Shown: positions 16,882 to 26,937, counted from the stretch's first letter. The stretch is DNA of 47,675 nt from Photobacterium damselae (GCF_003026815.1 NZ_PYOG01000030.1:1-47675), one strand, 5' to 3'. Notes: generated by a model not told the origin, from the sequence alone. Program-made: numbers and translations.

Positions 16882-17368
16882 AGAGATAACCTAAGCTAAA
16901 TTTATTATTTTTTATAAAATTAGATGCATATTTTTAATTTGCCAATTAATCCGTGCATCCGATACGGAAATAGCGGATGAGGAAAATAGCAACTTATTGA
17001 TAGGATTAGCAATATTAAGAATTTGATCTTGAGTCAAAAAAGAGAACTCTTATATAAAATAAGTCGGACCTTCTGGTTGAAAGCTTTTATAGCGTTCGAT
17101 CTTTTATTACATAAAATGTTTAGAGTTGTAATCTTGATTAATAACTAACACACGGGAATAGAATCGAGAAAACATCCTCAAAAATGATGTTTTTTTATAC
17201 GGTGATGGTTTTTGATACTGTTTTTTATAACTTACTGAAATGTTGAGAAAAATGCTCATTAAATTAACGTATATTGTAAAAAATGTTGAAATATAAAGAA
17301 AAATTTAACTGGTTTTCTTAGGTTTTTGCTGATAATGTGCTGCCCCTCACACACCAAGTGAGATTATT
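16882..17368. promoter_or_regulatory. 487-base intergenic region before DUF1800 and BCCT genes
   Basis: No gene is seen. This very A/T-rich stretch separates two divergent units and must hold both promoters. It includes a hairpin CATCCG...CGGATG (16956-16979) and a terminator-like hairpin at 17169-17193, AAAACATC / GATGTTTT plus six T, pointing toward the BCCT gene about 175 bases before its start. The latter could end a short leader or small RNA. Confidence 0.35.
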
Positions 17369-18922
17369 ATGCATTCTACTGCTTGCCGTGCTGGCATTAA
17401 AAAAGCACCTCAAGTTGATACAAAATTAGTTCCAATTCTAACGATTGGATTCATAGCTCTATTTCTAATCGCGGCACTCGTTGATCTATCGAGTTTCACA
17501 GCCTTAATTCAATCAGGCTTTGAATCTGCGGCGAACGAATTTGGCACCAGCTGGCAATGGCTGATGCTGATTAACTTCATTATTGCTATTTTGGTTGCTC
17601 TAAGCCCGATGGGGAAAAAAGTAATGGGTGACCAAGCCAAACCAACCATCGGTACTTTCCGTTGGCTTGCGATGATCATGTGCACACTGCTTGCTGGTGG
17701 TGGAGTATTTTGGTCAGCAGCAGAACCTATTTACCACTTCATTACACCTCCTCCAAGTTTTGGCGGAATCGAAGGTGCAACACAAGCGGCTGTTGAGCCA
17801 GCACTAAGTCAGGCATTCCTACACTGGGGATTCTTAGCATGGGCGGTACTTGGAACACTTTCAACCATCATTCTTATGTACGCACACCACGAGCATGGGG
17901 TTAAGTTACGCCCTCGTGCATTGCTTTTCCCTATCTTTGGTAAGCGCTTAGAAAACCATTGGTTAGGCAGCGTTATTGATGCATGTTCAATCATTGCTGT
18001 TGCTGCAGGTACTATTGGTCCTATTGGTTTCCTTGCTTCACAACTTGGTTACAGCTTAGAAGTATTAACCGGGCTTGAAAATAACGTTCAGTCTCAGTTG
18101 GTGATTCTTGCTATTGTTGTTGCTGTGTATTCACTGTCTGCGGCATCTGGAATGGATAAAGGATTACAGTGGTTATCTCGCCTTAATGTAGTAGGGGCTT
18201 TTGGTCTACTATTAGCCATGTTGCTGCTTGGTCCAACTCAATTTATTTTAAAAGAGTTTGGTTATGCCTTTGGTGATTACCTTGGTCATATTTCTTCTTT
18301 GAGTTTGGCCGATAGCAAACCCGCGTGGAATGTATGGTGGACATGGTTCTTCTGGGGATGGTTTATTGGTTTTGCTCCAATGATGGCTATCTTTATTGCT
18401 CGTATCTCTGAAGGTCGTAGTATCCGAGGCTTAGTCTTCGCGGTTGCAATTGGTGCGCCGATAGCGACCAACTTCTGGTTCTCTGTTTTGGGTGGTACGG
18501 GTATTTTCCTTGAGCTTAACGATCCTGGTGTCATTTCTGGTCCATTAAATGATGCTGGTCTACCTGCTGTGTTGTTAGCGTCACTGGCTCAATTACCTTT
18601 AAGTTCTATTTTATTACCGGCATTTTTGGTTCTAACAACGACATTCGTTGTAACCACCGGTGATTCTATGGCGTACTCCATTGCGATGGTTGTTTCTGGT
18701 GATAATGAGCCAAGTTCAAAGCACCGTTTGTTCTGGGCGATTACTATGGGCTGTGTTGCCGCTGTTCTGTTACTAGCGGGTGATGGTGGCTTAAATGCGC
18801 TGCAATCATTTATTGTTATTACAGCAGTGCCTGTGTCTATCTTGGTTGCCTTTACCTTAGTCAGTGGACCGCTTGCAGCTTATCGAATGACTTGTGCTAA
18901 AACTGCAGAAATAACCGCCTAA
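17369..18922 (+). CDS. BCCT-family transporter
   Basis: 517 residues with about 12 membrane helices. BCCT marks are SAAEPIYHF after GGGVFW (near 110-125) and the tryptophan-rich helix 8 segment WNVWWTWFFWGWFIGFAPMM followed by FIARISEGRSIRG (near 320-355). Family members carry choline, betaine, carnitine or dimethylsulfoniopropionate, driven by sodium or protons, usually for osmoprotection. This is a divergent member, so the substrate is open. The start is the ATG at 17369, preceded by AAGTGAG. It is monocistronic with its own terminator and a long upstream region suited to regulation. Confidence 0.9.
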   Translation: MHSTACRAGIKKAPQVDTKLVPILTIGFIALFLIAALVDLSSFTALIQSGFESAANEFGTSWQWLMLINFIIAILVALSPMGKKVMGDQAKPTIGTFRWLAMIMCTLLAGGGVFWSAAEPIYHFITPPPSFGGIEGATQAAVEPALSQAFLHWGFLAWAVLGTLSTIILMYAHHEHGVKLRPRALLFPIFGKRLENHWLGSVIDACSIIAVAAGTIGPIGFLASQLGYSLEVLTGLENNVQSQLVILAIVVAVYSLSAASGMDKGLQWLSRLNVVGAFGLLLAMLLLGPTQFILKEFGYAFGDYLGHISSLSLADSKPAWNVWWTWFFWGWFIGFAPMMAIFIARISEGRSIRGLVFAVAIGAPIATNFWFSVLGGTGIFLELNDPGVISGPLNDAGLPAVLLASLAQLPLSSILLPAFLVLTTTFVVTTGDSMAYSIAMVVSGDNEPSSKHRLFWAITMGCVAAVLLLAGDGGLNALQSFIVITAVPVSILVAFTLVSGPLAAYRMTCAKTAEITA

Positions 18923-18970
18923 CATATTCTGAATATTTAAAGCTGCTTTAATTTTAAAGTTTGTTTTATG

Positions 18971-19010
18971 AAAAAGCCCCTTACTCAAACATAATGAGAA
19001 GGGGCTTTTT
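18971..19010. terminator. Intrinsic terminator after BCCT gene
   Basis: AAAAAGCCCCTT...AAGGGGCTTTTT with a further CTC/GAG pairing inside. The symmetrical A and T tracts suit both the BCCT gene and the convergent channel gene. Confidence 0.93.
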
Positions 19011-19035
19011 GTTATGGTGCCATTTGAAAGATAAG

Positions 19036-20268
19036 TTAGATCTTGATCTCTCTGATATCTGACGCCGCAGGGCTTTGGAATGCCGCTAAACCAAATTGAG
19101 GTAATACTGCAAATACATGGTCAAAAATGTCGGCTTGAATACCTTCGTAGTAAGCCCAACGCGTATCGTTAGCAAACACATAAATCTGGATGGGTAGCCC
19201 TTGTGCTGTTGGCTCTAATTCACGCACCAAAAACGTCATATCTTTACGCAAATGGGTATTTTGCTGTAAGAACGCCTCTAGATAAGCTCGGAACACCGTG
19301 ATATTTGTCAGCGAGTTAACCAGATAAGGATTGCCAGAACGGTTCAGCTCATCTTTTTTCTCTTTGATGTACTGACCAACAAAGGGAATAGTAGCAAGCT
19401 TTTGCTCATCATCTTCGGTTAAAAAGCGGATGGTATCAATATTGATTAAAATAGAGCGTTTAATACGTCGTCCGCCCGATTCTTGCATCTGACGCCAGTT
19501 AATAAAGGAGTCTTGTACTAGGGCATAGGCGGGAATATTCGTTACCGTATTATCAAAGTTTTTTACTTTTATGGTTGTTAACGATACCTCATCAACACTA
19601 CCGTTGGCACCGTATTTATCCATTTGAATCCAGTCGCCGACCTGAATCATTTGGTTTGCAGCTAATTGAATCCCTGCAACAAAACCAAGAATTGTGTCTT
19701 TAAACATCAATAACACTAAACCGGTTGCAACACCTAAGCCACTTAGAAAGTAAACAGGAGAGCGGTCAGCTAAAATCGAAATTCCCACAAAGAAACCAAT
19801 AAAGAATATGGTTAACTTAAAGAGTTGAACGAAACTCTTTACTGGGAGGTTTTTACTTAGATGATTCATGTTGAAGATATCATTTGAAGCATCTAAGAAA
19901 GCGTAACTGCTTCTAATTAGCGCAAAAATAAGCCAAATACCTAAGACTCGATCAATTAAATCACTGAGTAGGACATATTGATCTAGCACTAAGGGGATCA
20001 ATAAATTCATCACAACCGCAGGTATGATTAAGCACAGCTTTTCTAATACCTGATGATGAACCAATATAGTTCCCCATTGTGATTTGGTCCGTTTTATCAT
20101 CGCGTTGAGTATCTTCAACACCCCCCAACGGACAATAACGTAGGTACCAAATGCGACCATGGTACATAAAATAAGAATTACGATAGTCGAAAAATTATCG
20201 TGAGGTTGGATATTTATCCCTAATTTGGACATGCCTTCTGCAACGGCCTGCCGTATTTGCTTGCTCAA
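19036..20268 (-). CDS. Mechanosensitive channel, YbdG-like (MscS family)
   Basis: 410 residues from the TTG at 20268, chosen because GGAGAG lies four bases before it; an earlier TTG at 20280 lacks a site. It has about five N-terminal membrane helices. The MscS pore and beta domain follows around LVLLMFKDTILGFVAGIQL and GDWIQMDKYGANGSVDEV. The C-terminal part matches E. coli YbdG closely (SGGRRIKRSI, and IQADIFDHVFAVLPQFGL before a SP..SDIR end). YbdG gives the miniconductance MscM-type activity and helps survive mild hypo-osmotic shock. Its place next to a BCCT osmolyte transporter is fitting but may be chance. Confidence 0.88.
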   Translation of the reverse strand: MSKQIRQAVAEGMSKLGINIQPHDNFSTIVILILCTMVAFGTYVIVRWGVLKILNAMIKRTKSQWGTILVHHQVLEKLCLIIPAVVMNLLIPLVLDQYVLLSDLIDRVLGIWLIFALIRSSYAFLDASNDIFNMNHLSKNLPVKSFVQLFKLTIFFIGFFVGISILADRSPVYFLSGLGVATGLVLLMFKDTILGFVAGIQLAANQMIQVGDWIQMDKYGANGSVDEVSLTTIKVKNFDNTVTNIPAYALVQDSFINWRQMQESGGRRIKRSILINIDTIRFLTEDDEQKLATIPFVGQYIKEKKDELNRSGNPYLVNSLTNITVFRAYLEAFLQQNTHLRKDMTFLVRELEPTAQGLPIQIYVFANDTRWAYYEGIQADIFDHVFAVLPQFGLAAFQSPAASDIREIKI

Positions 20269-20385
20269 AACACTCTCCAAGCTAATTATATGTTCTAACC
20301 GTATCTTAGCATTTATTTGCTACTTAATGCTTTATCGCCAAGCTATTCTCGTAGGATCGTTTCGATAGAAATCATTATGATCTTT

Positions 20386-20868
20386 TTACAGTTTATTAAG
20401 GGCAGTTGAAAACCCATCTGCAGAAATATTGAAGCCAGCAATATCAACATGGCTTTTGGTTTCCATCATATGAAGGATTTGTCCCATAGCATCACCGTTA
20501 TTACTGGCATAGGCGTGAGCAACACAGTATTTCTCAGCAGAGTTATAATCTGTACTGACTTTTAAAATCGTTTGCTTGTAAATATTGTAGTTATCGAGCG
20601 CAGAAACGTATTTCCAGCTATCGCACGTATGAGATTCAGTATCCATACGATTAATAAAGTCGATACTTGAAAGGTGTTGGCCACCGCCATTGAAATGAAA
20701 AATATAAGTCTGAACACCAAAATCGGTGTGAGTAACGATTTCATTTTTATCTGGAATTGCTTCAAAGCTGTTGTGTTGAGTTGTATCAGCAAAAACAAAA
20801 GATGAATAAGTGGTGGTTAGCGCAAAAAATACAGGTAGAAGATAACGGTTAAACACAGACAGTTCCAA
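20386..20868 (-). CDS. Hypothetical exported protein
   Basis: 160 residues. The N-terminus is a clear Sec signal (RYLLPVFFALTTTYSSFVFA, cleavage after about residue 27). The mature part has two cysteines (in HTCDSW and EKYCVAH) that could form a disulfide in the periplasm. I recognise no family. It is a single gene; no terminator was found on either side. Confidence 0.65.
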   Translation of the reverse strand: MELSVFNRYLLPVFFALTTTYSSFVFADTTQHNSFEAIPDKNEIVTHTDFGVQTYIFHFNGGGQHLSSIDFINRMDTESHTCDSWKYVSALDNYNIYKQTILKVSTDYNSAEKYCVAHAYASNNGDAMGQILHMMETKSHVDIAGFNISADGFSTALNKL

Positions 20869-21062
20869 AGTGGTTCGAAAGTTATAAATACAATTGTTAA
20901 TATGACCTTGTGGTATTTATATTTCAAATTGGATTCACTGTGTTTTTAGAATACTAATATTTTATAAATGAATTGATTGAATAACGAAATAGAAAAATTC
21001 TGCAAGTTGCATAAAATCTAAGCTGAATAGGGTCAACTTAGATTTTTATCGGTTAATGATTT

Positions 21063-21419
21063 TTAGTTAAAACGTTGTTCAAGGTAGGCAATAATGTCAT
21101 TGGATTCATACATCCACTCTGTTTTGCCATCTTCTTCAATGCGAAGACAAGGTACTTTACGTTTACCTCCACCATTAATCAATTCTTGCTCATAAATGGG
21201 TTGTTTCGCATCTAGAGTTTTGAGAGGCAGGTTTAATCGCTTAGCTGCTCGACGCACTTTAACGCAAAAAGGGCAGGCATCAAATTGATAAAGTGTTAAT
21301 GCTTCCACTTGTTGATTGACGTCAGCTTGCTGTTCTGCAGTTCGTTGAACGGACTTTGGTGAGAAAACGGCATTTAATATCAGAATCAGCTTGCCAAGAA
21401 TTGCGCGAATTAATTTCAT
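21063..21419 (-). CDS. Membrane-anchored glutaredoxin-like protein
   Basis: 118 residues. A hydrophobic N-terminal segment (4-20) may anchor it in the inner membrane. The glutaredoxin / GST N-terminal fold follows from residue 40, with active site CPFC (49-52), a cis-proline in RKVPCLRI and a closing helix SNDIIAYLEQRF. Whether the domain faces the cytoplasm cannot be settled by eye, but the basic residues before the helix are few. AAGG lies eight bases before the ATG. It is a different lineage from the 77-residue glutaredoxin at 3851. It is transcribed divergently from the DUF3802 gene. Confidence 0.85.
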   Translation of the reverse strand: MKLIRAILGKLILILNAVFSPKSVQRTAEQQADVNQQVEALTLYQFDACPFCVKVRRAAKRLNLPLKTLDAKQPIYEQELINGGGKRKVPCLRIEEDGKTEWMYESNDIIAYLEQRFN

Positions 21420-21592
21420 ATGTTGAGCCTTTTTGTTATTTAAGTATCAACACTATGTTACATCATCTCACCCTTAAATAGGGAGAGCATAAGGTGAAAT
21501 ATATATCGCTAAAATAGTGGGCATTATCATTGCATTTATTATCCGCATCATTATCATGCTAAACAATAATTAATATATGAGTTAATAGTATA

Positions 21593-21937
21593 ATGGTTGT
21601 AGAATCATCGGGATATCATGCTCTGATAGAGTTTTTGGCCGAGAATTTGGCATTATTTGAATCGGCACAAAAAGAACACAGTGGTGAACAAACTATTGAA
21701 GATATTGTGATGGATCTTATTGCAACACATATCATGGCTGTGTTTGAACAAAACCCAGAATTAGAGTCTGATGTTCGGTTTCAATTATTAAAAGACGCAG
21801 ATGCCGTTGTGGCCGATCTTAATGAAGTGCTGGCAGGTGTGTGGCGCTATTATCCCACCAATCAACAGATTCGTTTCTTAGAAGAGTATATTGGCCTAGT
21901 TAAAAACTTATTTGATACGGCAATTTCAAGCTACTAA
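21593..21937 (+). CDS. DUF3802 family protein
   Basis: 114 residues, acidic and helical. It matches the family I know only from vibrios and relatives: MVVESSGYHALIEFLAENLALFE at the start, LLKDADAVVADLNEVLAGV in the middle and a closing FLEEYIGLVKNLFD. No catalytic motif or signal is seen and the function is unknown. It lies upstream of tapT on the same strand with a 144-base gap, so co-transcription is uncertain. Confidence 0.75.
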   Translation: MVVESSGYHALIEFLAENLALFESAQKEHSGEQTIEDIVMDLIATHIMAVFEQNPELESDVRFQLLKDADAVVADLNEVLAGVWRYYPTNQQIRFLEEYIGLVKNLFDTAISSY

Positions 21938-22081
21938 TAACAGATACCTATAAGAGCAGATACATATAATAATAGATACCTAGGTGATTTAACTGTATGG
22001 ATACCGCTTTTAGAATTTATTGGCGGTACAGCATAGGTTTCTGTAGAATGCTGCGGTTTTTTCTAATTCAGGTAATACCCC

Positions 22082-22804
22082 ATGCGCATTCATGCAGTTC
22101 ACACACTATACGAAGAACGTTTAGCTCGCTCAACTCGACCATTTCGAGCTCGTGGCTGCAAAGTAGAGCGCTGTCGCCAATGTATGCTCAGACCGCACTT
22201 ATGTATTTGTGAGCATCGACCTACGGTTAATTCTAACGCGGCATTTCTTCTGGTGATGTACGATACTGAAGTGCTGAAACCAAGTAATACTGGTCGTTTA
22301 ATCGCCGATCTATTTGAAGATACGTTTGCTTATATTTGGTCTCGCACCGAAGAAAATACCGAAATGATGGCGTTGCTTAATGATCCTCAATGGCAGCCTT
22401 ATGTTGTTTTTCCCGCTGAATATGCCGAGCCTGAGCGTGTCGCTGAAAAAGTTGAACTCGCTCAAGGTAAACGTCCACTGTTTATTATGTTAGATGGTAG
22501 TTGGGCTGAAGCGAAAAAGATGTTCCGTAAGAGTCCATATTTAGCTCAATTCCCCGTTTTATCTATCGATCCTGAACAACCATCTCGCTATAAAGTGCGT
22601 GAAGCATCCAAAGAGAACCAATTAGGTACAGCTGAAGTTGCTGCAAAAATTATTGAGCAATTTGGTGAGACTCGAAATGCTGAAGTGTTGGATTTATGGT
22701 TCGATGTTTTCCGCGATCATTACATTGCTGGCAAAATGAACAGAGAGCTTGCAGATGATACGGCGATGACCGCTTTGAAATCTCGTTTAGCCCATTGCGA
22801 TTAA
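22082..22804 (+). CDS. tapT: tRNA-uridine aminocarboxypropyltransferase TapT (YfiP)
   Basis: 240 residues of the DTW family. An N-terminal zinc-type cysteine cluster, CRQCMLRPHLCIC (about 31-43), is followed by LMYDTE-like and KPSNTGRLIADL segments. The DTW motif appears as DGSWAEAKKMFRKSPYL (near 141-157), with Ser in place of Thr, and SRYKVREA follows. The sequence tracks E. coli YfiP, which transfers a 3-amino-3-carboxypropyl group from S-adenosylmethionine to U47 of several tRNAs. The start is the ATG at 22082. A longer frame upstream is not supported. Confidence 0.92.
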   Translation: MRIHAVHTLYEERLARSTRPFRARGCKVERCRQCMLRPHLCICEHRPTVNSNAAFLLVMYDTEVLKPSNTGRLIADLFEDTFAYIWSRTEENTEMMALLNDPQWQPYVVFPAEYAEPERVAEKVELAQGKRPLFIMLDGSWAEAKKMFRKSPYLAQFPVLSIDPEQPSRYKVREASKENQLGTAEVAAKIIEQFGETRNAEVLDLWFDVFRDHYIAGKMNRELADDTAMTALKSRLAHCD

Positions 22805-22932
22805 TTTTTCGATCAACCTGACAATTTTGCCAAGTAATCTTGGGTTTTGATCACAGTCTGTAGGCGTAGAAGTGTGGATAATTCTTTGATTGCAATACTT
22901 TTTAGGATACAGATTTTTTCTGGGAGAGAACA

Positions 22933-23844
22933 ATGTACTACGGCTTTGATGTAGGCGGAACTAAAATAGAATTTGGCGCGTTTAATGAGAAACTTGAACG
23001 TGTAGCAACGGAGCGCGTACCTACGCCAAGTGATGATTACCAGCAATTAATTGATACTATTGTGGCTATTATCCAAAAAGCCGATCAAGAGTTTGGTTGT
23101 GAAGGTCATGTCGGTATTGGTATTCCAGGAATGGAAGATGCTCGTGATGGTACGGTACTGACCTCTAATATTGCAGCAGCTAAAGGCAAGCCTCTGCGCA
23201 AAGATTTAGAAGCAAAATTAGGACGTTCTGTCACTATTGATAATGATGCAAACTGCTTTGCGTTATCTGAAGCGTGGGATGAGGCGCTACAAGATGAAAA
23301 GTCGGTGTTAGGCTTGATTCTTGGTACCGGTTTTGGCGGTGGTATTGTTATTGATGGTAAAGCGTTTTCTGGTATGAACCATGTCGCGGGTGAGTTAGGT
23401 CATGCGCGTTTACCTCTAGATGCATGGTTCCATCTTGGTGAAAATGCACCGTTACTAAGCTGTGGCTGTGGTAATAAAGGTTGTATTGATAACTATTTAT
23501 CTGGTCGTGGTTTTGAGTTGTTATACGCTCATTATTATGGTGAAGAACTTAAAGCGATTGAAATCATAAAGCGTAATGCAGAAGGGGAACCAAAAGCGGT
23601 TGAACATGTTGATCGTTTTATGGAACTACTGGCAATCTGCTTTGCTAATATCTTCACCGGACTTGATCCAAACGTCGTTGTGCTAGGCGGTGGTTTGTCT
23701 AACTTCGACCTTATTTATGATGAAGTGCCAAAGCGTATTGGCAAACATCTACTGTCTGTTGCTCAACCACCAAAAATCGTAAAAGCTAAACACGGCGATG
23801 CTGGTGGTGTTCGTGGTGCTGCTTTCTTAAACATTCAGCGTTAA
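22933..23844 (+). CDS. nagK: N-acetyl-D-glucosamine kinase NagK
   Basis: 303 residues, the same length as E. coli NagK and similar throughout. ROK-family marks are the phosphate loop [10 protein letters not shown] (6-15), the catalytic [11 protein letters not shown] (D107 in DND), LGTGFGGG, and the zinc-binding CGCGNKGC (about 178-185). It phosphorylates GlcNAc from recycled peptidoglycan or chitin to GlcNAc-6-P, which enters amino-sugar catabolism or wall synthesis. GGGAGAG lies just before the ATG. It follows tapT by 128 bases and ends at a good terminator. Confidence 0.96.
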   Translation: MYYGFDVGGTKIEFGAFNEKLERVATERVPTPSDDYQQLIDTIVAIIQKADQEFGCEGHVGIGIPGMEDARDGTVLTSNIAAAKGKPLRKDLEAKLGRSVTIDNDANCFALSEAWDEALQDEKSVLGLILGTGFGGGIVIDGKAFSGMNHVAGELGHARLPLDAWFHLGENAPLLSCGCGNKGCIDNYLSGRGFELLYAHYYGEELKAIEIIKRNAEGEPKAVEHVDRFMELLAICFANIFTGLDPNVVVLGGGLSNFDLIYDEVPKRIGKHLLSVAQPPKIVKAKHGDAGGVRGAAFLNIQR

Positions 23845-23907
23845 GAACGGATCCCCAAGGTTTTTGGTTATATCATGTTGAGTTAAATCATTCGTGATTA
23901 TTTGATG

Positions 23908-23940
23908 AAACGGCATACTTTGAGTGTGCCGTTTTTGTTT
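23908..23940 (+). terminator. nagK intrinsic terminator
   Basis: AAACGGCATAC paired with GTGTGCCGTTT (23908-23935, one G-U pair) and then a T-rich tail. Confidence 0.88.
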
Positions 23941-24071
23941 ATCGATTTTTATCATCTCGATTTTTTTATCTTCCTGATTTGTTTATCTTACATTGCCTGT
24001 TAAAATCCGCCCCCTATTATCAGTTCTATATTAATAAGCTGACTCTGTTTTACCTCTAATAGGAATCGGTT

Positions 24072-25358
24072 ATGTCGTTTGACTCCCTAGGTCTTCATCC
24101 GAAATTACTTCAAGCTATCCATGAACTTGGATTTGAGCAGCCAACCCCAGTGCAAGAACAAGCAATTCCTCTCGCGTTAACGGGCGTTGATGTAATGGCT
24201 GGAGCCCAAACTGGTACTGGTAAAACAGCTGCATTTGCACTGCCGATGCTGCATCGTTTAATGAGTTATCCGGCTGCGAGTGAATTACATGCAGATGAAG
24301 CAGAACAAACCGAACAGCGTAAGCAACCGGCATTGATTCGTGGTTTGGTGTTAACACCGACTCGTGAGCTTGCTCAGCAGGTTTACGATAATGTTATGAC
24401 TTACTGTAAACATACCGATTTAAAAGTGGTTGTTGCCTATGGTGGTACTAGCATGAATGTTCAGGTTAAAGCACTTCAACAAGGTGCTGATATCGTGATT
24501 GCTACACCGGGACGATTAATCGATCACATGCATGTTGGTACGCTATCACTAAAATATCTTGAATGTTTTGTGCTTGATGAAGCGGACCGTATGCTAGATA
24601 TGGGCTTTATCATTGATATTAAGCGTATTATGAAACGCATGGCTGCTGAACGTCAGACTCTGTTTTTCTCTGCTACGTTCTCAAAGCAAGTTAAGAAATT
24701 AGCGTTTGATATTATGACAGAGCCAAAAATGGTTGAGGTAACACCTGCGAATACGGCAGCCGAAACGGTTCAACAAATGGTTTATCCGGTTGATAAGCAT
24801 CGTAAACGTGAATTGCTTTCATACTTGATTGGCTCTCGTAACTGGCAGCAAGTGCTTGTCTTTACTAAAACCAAGCAAGGCTCTGATGAATTAGTAAAAG
24901 AACTTGGGTTAGATGGTATTAAAGCCGCTTCGATTAATGGTGATAAGAGTCAAGGTGCTCGTCAGCGTGCATTGGATGATTTTAAATCGGGTAAAGTTCG
25001 AGCATTAGTTGCAACCGATGTGGCGGCGCGAGGTATTGATATCGAGCAGCTAGAATATGTTGTGAATTTTGATATGCCATTTAAACCTGAAGACTATGTT
25101 CACCGTATTGGCCGTACTGGTCGAGCGGGCAGTGCTGGACATGCCATTACACTGATGAGCTTAGACGAAGAGTGGATTTTAAAAGGCATTGAAGAACTGC
25201 TGGATACTCGTTTACCTCAGCAGTGGTTAGAAGGGTTTGAGCCAGATCCTTTAGCAACAGTTGAAACCACAATGCCAAAGCGCTCTGCTGAAAAACGTCG
25301 CGCAAAAGCGAAAGCAAAAATTCATCAAAATCGCGGTAAAAATAATCGTCGTCGATAA
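24072..25358 (+). CDS. rhlE: DEAD-box RNA helicase, RhlE-like
   Basis: 428 residues. All DEAD-box motifs are in order: Q motif GFEQPTPVQEQAIP (19-32), AQTGTGKT (45-52), PTRELAQ, TPGRLIDH, LDEADRMLDMGF, FFSATFSK, and motif VI HRIGRTGRAG. The opening MSFDSLGL matches E. coli RhlE. The C-terminal tail is short and very basic (KRSAEKRRAKAKAKIHQNRG), typical of non-specific RNA binding. RhlE acts in ribosome assembly and RNA decay. An insert rich in Glu/Gln near 75-92 separates motif I and Ia, as in several vibrio homologues. Confidence 0.9.
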   Translation: MSFDSLGLHPKLLQAIHELGFEQPTPVQEQAIPLALTGVDVMAGAQTGTGKTAAFALPMLHRLMSYPAASELHADEAEQTEQRKQPALIRGLVLTPTRELAQQVYDNVMTYCKHTDLKVVVAYGGTSMNVQVKALQQGADIVIATPGRLIDHMHVGTLSLKYLECFVLDEADRMLDMGFIIDIKRIMKRMAAERQTLFFSATFSKQVKKLAFDIMTEPKMVEVTPANTAAETVQQMVYPVDKHRKRELLSYLIGSRNWQQVLVFTKTKQGSDELVKELGLDGIKAASINGDKSQGARQRALDDFKSGKVRALVATDVAARGIDIEQLEYVVNFDMPFKPEDYVHRIGRTGRAGSAGHAITLMSLDEEWILKGIEELLDTRLPQQWLEGFEPDPLATVETTMPKRSAEKRRAKAKAKIHQNRGKNNRRR

Positions 25359-25393
25359 TATCGATTTTAACTTACTTCATATAAATTATTGAA

Positions 25394-25423
25394 GGCGCTC
25401 GCAGTATTTAGAAAAAGAGCGCC
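25394..25423 (+). terminator. Possible rhlE terminator hairpin
   Basis: GGCGCTC (25394-25400) pairs with GAGCGCC (25417-25423) across a 16-base A-rich loop. No T-run follows, so the terminator role is doubtful. Confidence 0.4.
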
Positions 25424-25585
25424 ATTCATGGCACAAATCACGGTCCATTCGTCTTTAAAAGGCTAACTTAGATCTCATATTGATTGAAATGTTAATTAAT
25501 ATCTAGACATACTTTAACATATGAAATAAGTTTTCGGCAGATTGTGTTTTAATACAGATTTGCTCTGTCTTTTTAGGAACTTGCG

Positions 25586-26890
25586 ATGGCAGATTTAAGA
25601 CAACGCCTACGCTATACCGCTTATTGGTTGGTATCGATAACCATTATTGTTTATGGCTGGTTTTATTTTGGCGGTGCTGAAAAAGAGCTGGTCATCACCC
25701 CAAAGAACTCTACATTTCGTTTAATCGATGATTCACATCAAGGTGGAGCATCAACCGCAGAACTTGATATTAATCCAGACGGCGCCATTTTAAATTGTGA
25801 ATTAGTTAAAAAATCACAATGGCCATTTTGTGAGATGGCTATATCGCTTTCTGACAGTGTGGCTAAAGGATTCGATCTTAGCAAGTATCACGCTATTGGT
25901 TTAGATATTGATTACGATAGTCCTGTAGAAGGCGAGCGCGTTCGTATTTATTTACGTAATTATGATGAGTCTTATTCCAATGAAACAGATCCTGTCTCTC
26001 TTAAGTTTAACGCGATTGAATATGCGCCTGGCAAAGATCAAGGACTGCAAGTTATTCCACTTAAGTCGTTTCAAGTTCTCTCTTGGTGGATAGCTGAGTA
26101 TGAGTTACCGATAGAAAAAGCTGGGCCTCAGTTTGATAATGTTTCCATAATTGAAATCGCAACCGGCAGTTATGTAAAACCGACTCACTACGGCATTACA
26201 TTAAACAAACTGGTTCTTTATGGTACGTGGATCTCTGAAGAAAACTTAGTCAAAATTTTACTGGTGATTTGGATTTTAACTGCGTTGGTGTTTTTAACAA
26301 CTGAACGTATTCGTTTGTATAAGCAGATCCAAAATGCAGAACAAAAAGCAGCTCGATTAAAAACAATGAATAAGGTGTTGTTTGAAAAAAGCTTACGTTT
26401 TGAAGAATTAGCTTACATCGACCCTTTAACTAAAGCGAAAAACCGAAATGCTGTTAGTGACTGGGTGCGACAGGTGGTCGAGCATTCAAAAGATATGGCT
26501 CAGCCGTTTTCAGTTATCTACATTGATATCGACTTCTTTAAAAAGATTAATGATAAATACGGTCATGGTCGAGGTGATGAAGTCCTAGCAAAGTTTGCTG
26601 ATTTATTGCGTAGAAATATCGATAAAAGTGATATGTTGGTTCGTTGGGGCGGTGAAGAGTTTGTTGTTTTTTGTCCTAGCACCTCACTTGGTGTGGTGGC
26701 GGAGAAAGCTGAACTATTACGAGAAGCGATTGCCGAGTATCAATGGGGAAATGAATTCTCTGTTACTTGTAGTTTAGGTGTCGCGCAACTAGAAAATGAA
26801 GAGTTTAATCGCTTAATGGAACGTGCTGATGAAGCCTTATATAAAGCGAAAGAACGTGGACGAAACCGTGTAGAAATTGCATGGGATTAG
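25586..26890 (+). CDS. Membrane diguanylate cyclase (GGDEF)
   Basis: 434 residues. A membrane helix at 12-30, a periplasmic sensor at about 31-218 with a beta-rich, carbohydrate-binding-like look, a second helix at 221-240, a short coiled linker, then a GGDEF domain from 270. The active site is WGGEEF (354-359), and metal and substrate residues are in DIDFFKKINDKYGHGRGDEV (314-333). It should make cyclic di-GMP in response to an external signal. The allosteric I-site RxxD upstream of GGEEF reads DKSD (346-349), so product inhibition by the usual route is probably lost. It is a single gene with its own terminator. Confidence 0.92.
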   Translation: MADLRQRLRYTAYWLVSITIIVYGWFYFGGAEKELVITPKNSTFRLIDDSHQGGASTAELDINPDGAILNCELVKKSQWPFCEMAISLSDSVAKGFDLSKYHAIGLDIDYDSPVEGERVRIYLRNYDESYSNETDPVSLKFNAIEYAPGKDQGLQVIPLKSFQVLSWWIAEYELPIEKAGPQFDNVSIIEIATGSYVKPTHYGITLNKLVLYGTWISEENLVKILLVIWILTALVFLTTERIRLYKQIQNAEQKAARLKTMNKVLFEKSLRFEELAYIDPLTKAKNRNAVSDWVRQVVEHSKDMAQPFSVIYIDIDFFKKINDKYGHGRGDEVLAKFADLLRRNIDKSDMLVRWGGEEFVVFCPSTSLGVVAEKAELLREAIAEYQWGNEFSVTCSLGVAQLENEEFNRLMERADEALYKAKERGRNRVEIAWD

Positions 26891-26937
26891 TTTAATCGCC
26901 ACAGCTAACAGATAAAAGAGAGCCTAATAGGTAAAAG

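Noticed and set aside
21523..21555. Three ATTATC units resembling a Fur box array
   Set aside because: The spacings (15 and 12 bases) do not fit the Fur consensus, and neither neighbour is an iron gene.
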